Assembly: GCF_030936135.1 (NCBI RefSeq)
Contig: NC_082603.1
Span: 26,688,880-26,752,879, forward strand
Direction of reading: 5' to 3'
From: Gavia stellata
Lineage: Eukaryota; Chordata; Aves; Gaviiformes; Gaviidae
DNA: 64,000 nucleotides
Within the stretch, counting starts at the first letter, position 1; each line of letters opens with the position of its first letter. The notes beneath the pieces are model-generated. The model did not search any database, was not told the origin of the DNA, and saw nothing but the letters and a program-made list of their open reading frames with translations. Both the position numbers and the translations under genes were made by a program. Positions 62,076-64,000 of this stretch are shown one piece after another.

Positions 62076-63544
62076 TGAGCCCTGAGGGGAGCAGAAGTGC
62101 TACAAATGTCTGCAGAAAAAGTAAAGCGAGAATAAAAACACATACAGACACAAACAGGGGAATAAGTGATCCTGGGAAATAATCTGGTCGGTGAATTTTT
62201 ACTTGGACTGTAGAATAAAACCACAAGGAAATGCTTAAAATAAAGGGCTGAAGAATCTTTTCCAAAAGGCTGGGTGGCTTTTACATTTAAAAAGGAAGGG
62301 AGGAGGATGATACAACCTGGTCAAGATCACCTACTTGCCTCTGTGGAAAAAAGCTTTCGTCCCGCTCTGCTATTGGAAATACTTTCAATGAAGTTACAAA
62401 GTTGAAGGTTGTGATTTTTACTCCGCTGCGGGATATGTGGAGGGATCTGCCACTGCGTTTAATGGCGTAGACATCGCCGCCTGTCTTCTCAGGACATGGA
62501 CATCTAGCTACGTATAAGGCTGGGATCTGGCTACAAAAGCCCCCCCAGTTTGTCCAGCCTACCCTGATGCAGCAGCTCCCTTACCTGCTCTGGGCCGGGC
62601 TCTCCATGATCGGGCATCTGGCTTAGAGGTGATGCTTAGCAGCAACGGGTGAGGACGGTGTGAAAGCCCATGGCTCTTTTGGTGCCGATAAAGCAGCTAG
62701 CAGCCCCCCAGCTCTGGTATTGGCATATGCCATGGATGGGGGGCTGCGGTTCAGCCCAGCCAGGTCTGGAGTGCAGGATGAGACCTGAAGAGGTTTTCCC
62801 TGAAACCCAGAAGGGCTCTCTGAGTCCGGTGTCTTCATTCAGCTTCAGCCGTGGGCTGAGCCCCCCTGCAGCGATAGAGAGACCCCCGCTTGCCCCATCC
62901 GTCCCCAAAGTGCCACCCCTGTCCCTCATCCCTTGCCCATCTCACGGGAGGTACCTGCGGGCAGCCCCGAGCTCTGAGGACCGTTTTCCTCTCTCCCAGG
63001 GGAAAAGAAAAAAACTTTTCCCAGGATTTCCTTACCCAGGACGTCTCACTAGGCTGCAAAGTAACTAAACGGGGGGGTTGGTTTCGGGGAGAAACCCCCG
63101 GCTGCTGCCGCCGCTGCGTCCCGCCGCCGCCTCTGAGCGCTTTTCCCAGGGAAAAAAGACAACGAAATCCACGCGGTGGGGGGGTCCCGGCGGGAGGTTA
63201 CCTGCTCTGCTGCTGGGGGCTGGCTGCGGCACCAAACTCGCCCGGGTCTGGTCCTCGGGACTCATTTTGTTTAGTTTTTCTCCCGGGAGGAAACACGGGT
63301 TAAAAGGAAAGCAAAGCGCCACGGAGAATGGCCCGGAGCGGAGCCGGCCGCCGCGCTGGCACCCGGGACCCCCGGGGGAGGGACCCCTCGGGGGCATAGC
63401 TGCGAAATAAAACCTCGGGGAGAGGCTGGGGGATTTAGCCGTGGGACTCGGGACCCCTCCCCAGGGGCCTCCTCCTCCTCCCGCCGGGGGAGAGGGGCCG
63501 GGGCGGGCCGGGCACCGCACGCCCCTCCGGGGGGGCGGCCGCCC

Positions 63545-63552
63545 TATATATT
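63545..63552 (+). promoter_or_regulatory. FOXE3: TATA box of FOXE3
   Basis: TATATATT stands out in very GC-rich sequence, 164 bp upstream of the start codon, and predicts transcription starting near 63575-63582 with a 5' UTR of about 140 nt that contains no ATG. Confidence 0.6.
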
Positions 63553-63606
63553 GCAAAGCGGCTCGGGACCGACCTCCCCATCGCCGGGAGCTGCCGCGGC
63601 GCCTGG

Positions 63607-63649
63607 CCCCCCTCCCCTTCCCCTCCCTCTCCCCCCTTCCCCTCCCCTC
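63607..63649 (+). repeat. FOXE3: Homopyrimidine tract in the FOXE3 leader
   Basis: 43 uninterrupted C/T bases (mostly C), in the predicted 5' UTR just upstream of the coding start. Such tracts can adopt triplex or i-motif/G-quadruplex forms. Confidence 0.8.
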
Positions 63650-63715
63650 GGGGGGGCTCTTTCTCCCGCCGCCGCCCCCCCCATCCTCCGAGGAGGAGGA
63701 AGGCGAGGGCCGTAT

Positions 63716-64000
63716 ATGAACGCGGCCGGATTCCCCTGCCTGCGAGGCATGTGCACGCTGCCGGCCACCAGCCCCGCCGCCGCGGCCAGCCCCGGCTCCC
63801 CCGGGCCGCCCCGGGGGTCTCCCCCCGCCGGCCAGGCGCCGCCGGTGAAGCCGGAGCCGCGGGGCGGTGGGGGCAGCCCGCAGCCGCCGCCGCCCCCCGA
63901 GGAGCCGCCGCCCCCCGCCGGGGGCCGCCGGAGGAAGCGGCCGGTGCAGCGGGGCAAACCCCCCTACTCCTACATCGCCCTCATCGCCATGGCCATCGCC
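63716..64000 (+). CDS. FOXE3: Forkhead box E3 transcription factor, N-terminal 95 codons (runs off the right edge)
   Basis: FOXE3 is a nuclear forkhead factor needed for lens epithelium growth and lens-vesicle separation. Visible: an Ala/Pro/Gly-rich N-terminus (residues 1-70, with AAAA at 21-24 and Pro runs at 57-61 and 64-67), a VKPE SUMO-type motif at 44-47, a basic [10 protein letters not shown] at 71-80, then the start of the forkhead domain, [15 protein letters not shown] (81-95). The basic run followed by [19 protein letters not shown] is characteristic of FOXE1/FOXE3. Position downstream of CMPK1 points to FOXE3, since FOXE1 lies elsewhere in amniotes. The start is the first ATG in frame; its context is weak (GTATATGA), and Met12 has a purine at -3 and is an alternative. 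The gene is probably one exon, as in mammals. Confidence 0.9.
   Translation, partial: MNAAGFPCLRGMCTLPATSPAAAASPGSPGPPRGSPPAGQAPPVKPEPRGGGGSPQPPPPPEEPPPPAGGRRRKRPVQRGKPPYSYIALIAMAIA

Larger units (their letters stand above)
51240..62800. other. Intergenic, no supported gene
   Basis: GC-rich sequence with T tracts (51649-51683), SINE-like remnants near 52150, 55575 and 61957, and an AT-rich motif cluster at 51480-51640. Long open frames near 52562-53377 and 53087-53692 overlap on opposite strands and have no recognisable domain. Confidence 0.7.
62800..64000. promoter_or_regulatory. FOXE3: CpG island at the FOXE3 5' end
   Basis: By eye, CpG- and GC-rich sequence from about 62.8 kb that becomes extreme after 63.3 kb and runs into the forkhead coding exon. 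CpG islands over the whole small gene are usual for FOX genes. Confidence 0.8.

Noticed and set aside
63544-63957. 137-codon minus-strand frame antisense to FOXE3
   Set aside because: Shadow of the Gly/Pro/Ala-rich coding strand.
1-64000. CRISPR arrays, phage, operons, tRNA/rRNA genes, intact retroviral or LINE elements
   Set aside because: None seen. The window is ordinary vertebrate genomic DNA with three known genes.

Overview
The window is vertebrate genomic DNA: split genes with GT-AG introns, CpG-island promoters and no bacterial-style gene packing. Introns are short, recognisable repeats are few and old, and the gene order is STIL (-) / CMPK1 (+) / FOXE3 (+). That order matches the amniote TAL1-STIL-CMPK1-FOXE3-FOXD2 block. 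The compactness suggests a bird or other sauropsid, but the species cannot be named from the sequence.

Layout. Positions 1-13343 hold the 5' two thirds of STIL on the minus strand: 12 coding exons, about 821 codons, with the rest beyond the left edge. STIL is the centriole-duplication scaffold. The CPAP/CENPJ-binding proline motif and the coiled coil that engages PLK4 are both present. Positions 13350-15250 are a CpG island serving as a head-to-head STIL/CMPK1 promoter region, with three CCAAT boxes, a TTTAAA (CHR-like) site, an NRF1-like site and an RFX X-box-like site. CMPK1 follows on the plus strand: six coding exons between 14598 and 26732, giving a complete 196-residue UMP-CMP kinase and then a 3' UTR of about 2.3 kb. 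From about 29070 to 63500 there is no gene I can support. This 34-kb stretch holds AT-rich islands with transcription-factor-like motifs, ancient MIR/CORE-SINE-like remnants and homopolymer tracts, and it could carry distant control elements of the forkhead gene. At 63545 a TATA box inside a second CpG island precedes a forkhead gene whose first 95 codons reach the right edge. It is FOXE-class by sequence and FOXE3 by position.

The three genes do not form a pathway: STIL acts in centriole assembly, CMPK1 in pyrimidine nucleotide supply, and FOXE3 in lens development. Only STIL and CMPK1 appear linked in control, through their shared promoter region. I found no sign of a novel multi-gene system. 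The more interesting items are a GC-AG intron in STIL, the cell-cycle and RFX motifs in the shared promoter, a possible non-AUG N-terminal extension of CMPK1, a SUMO-type motif in the FOXE3 N-terminus, and candidate enhancers in the desert. Exon coordinates were derived by reading splice sites and phases by hand; family comparisons rely on memory of the human proteins.
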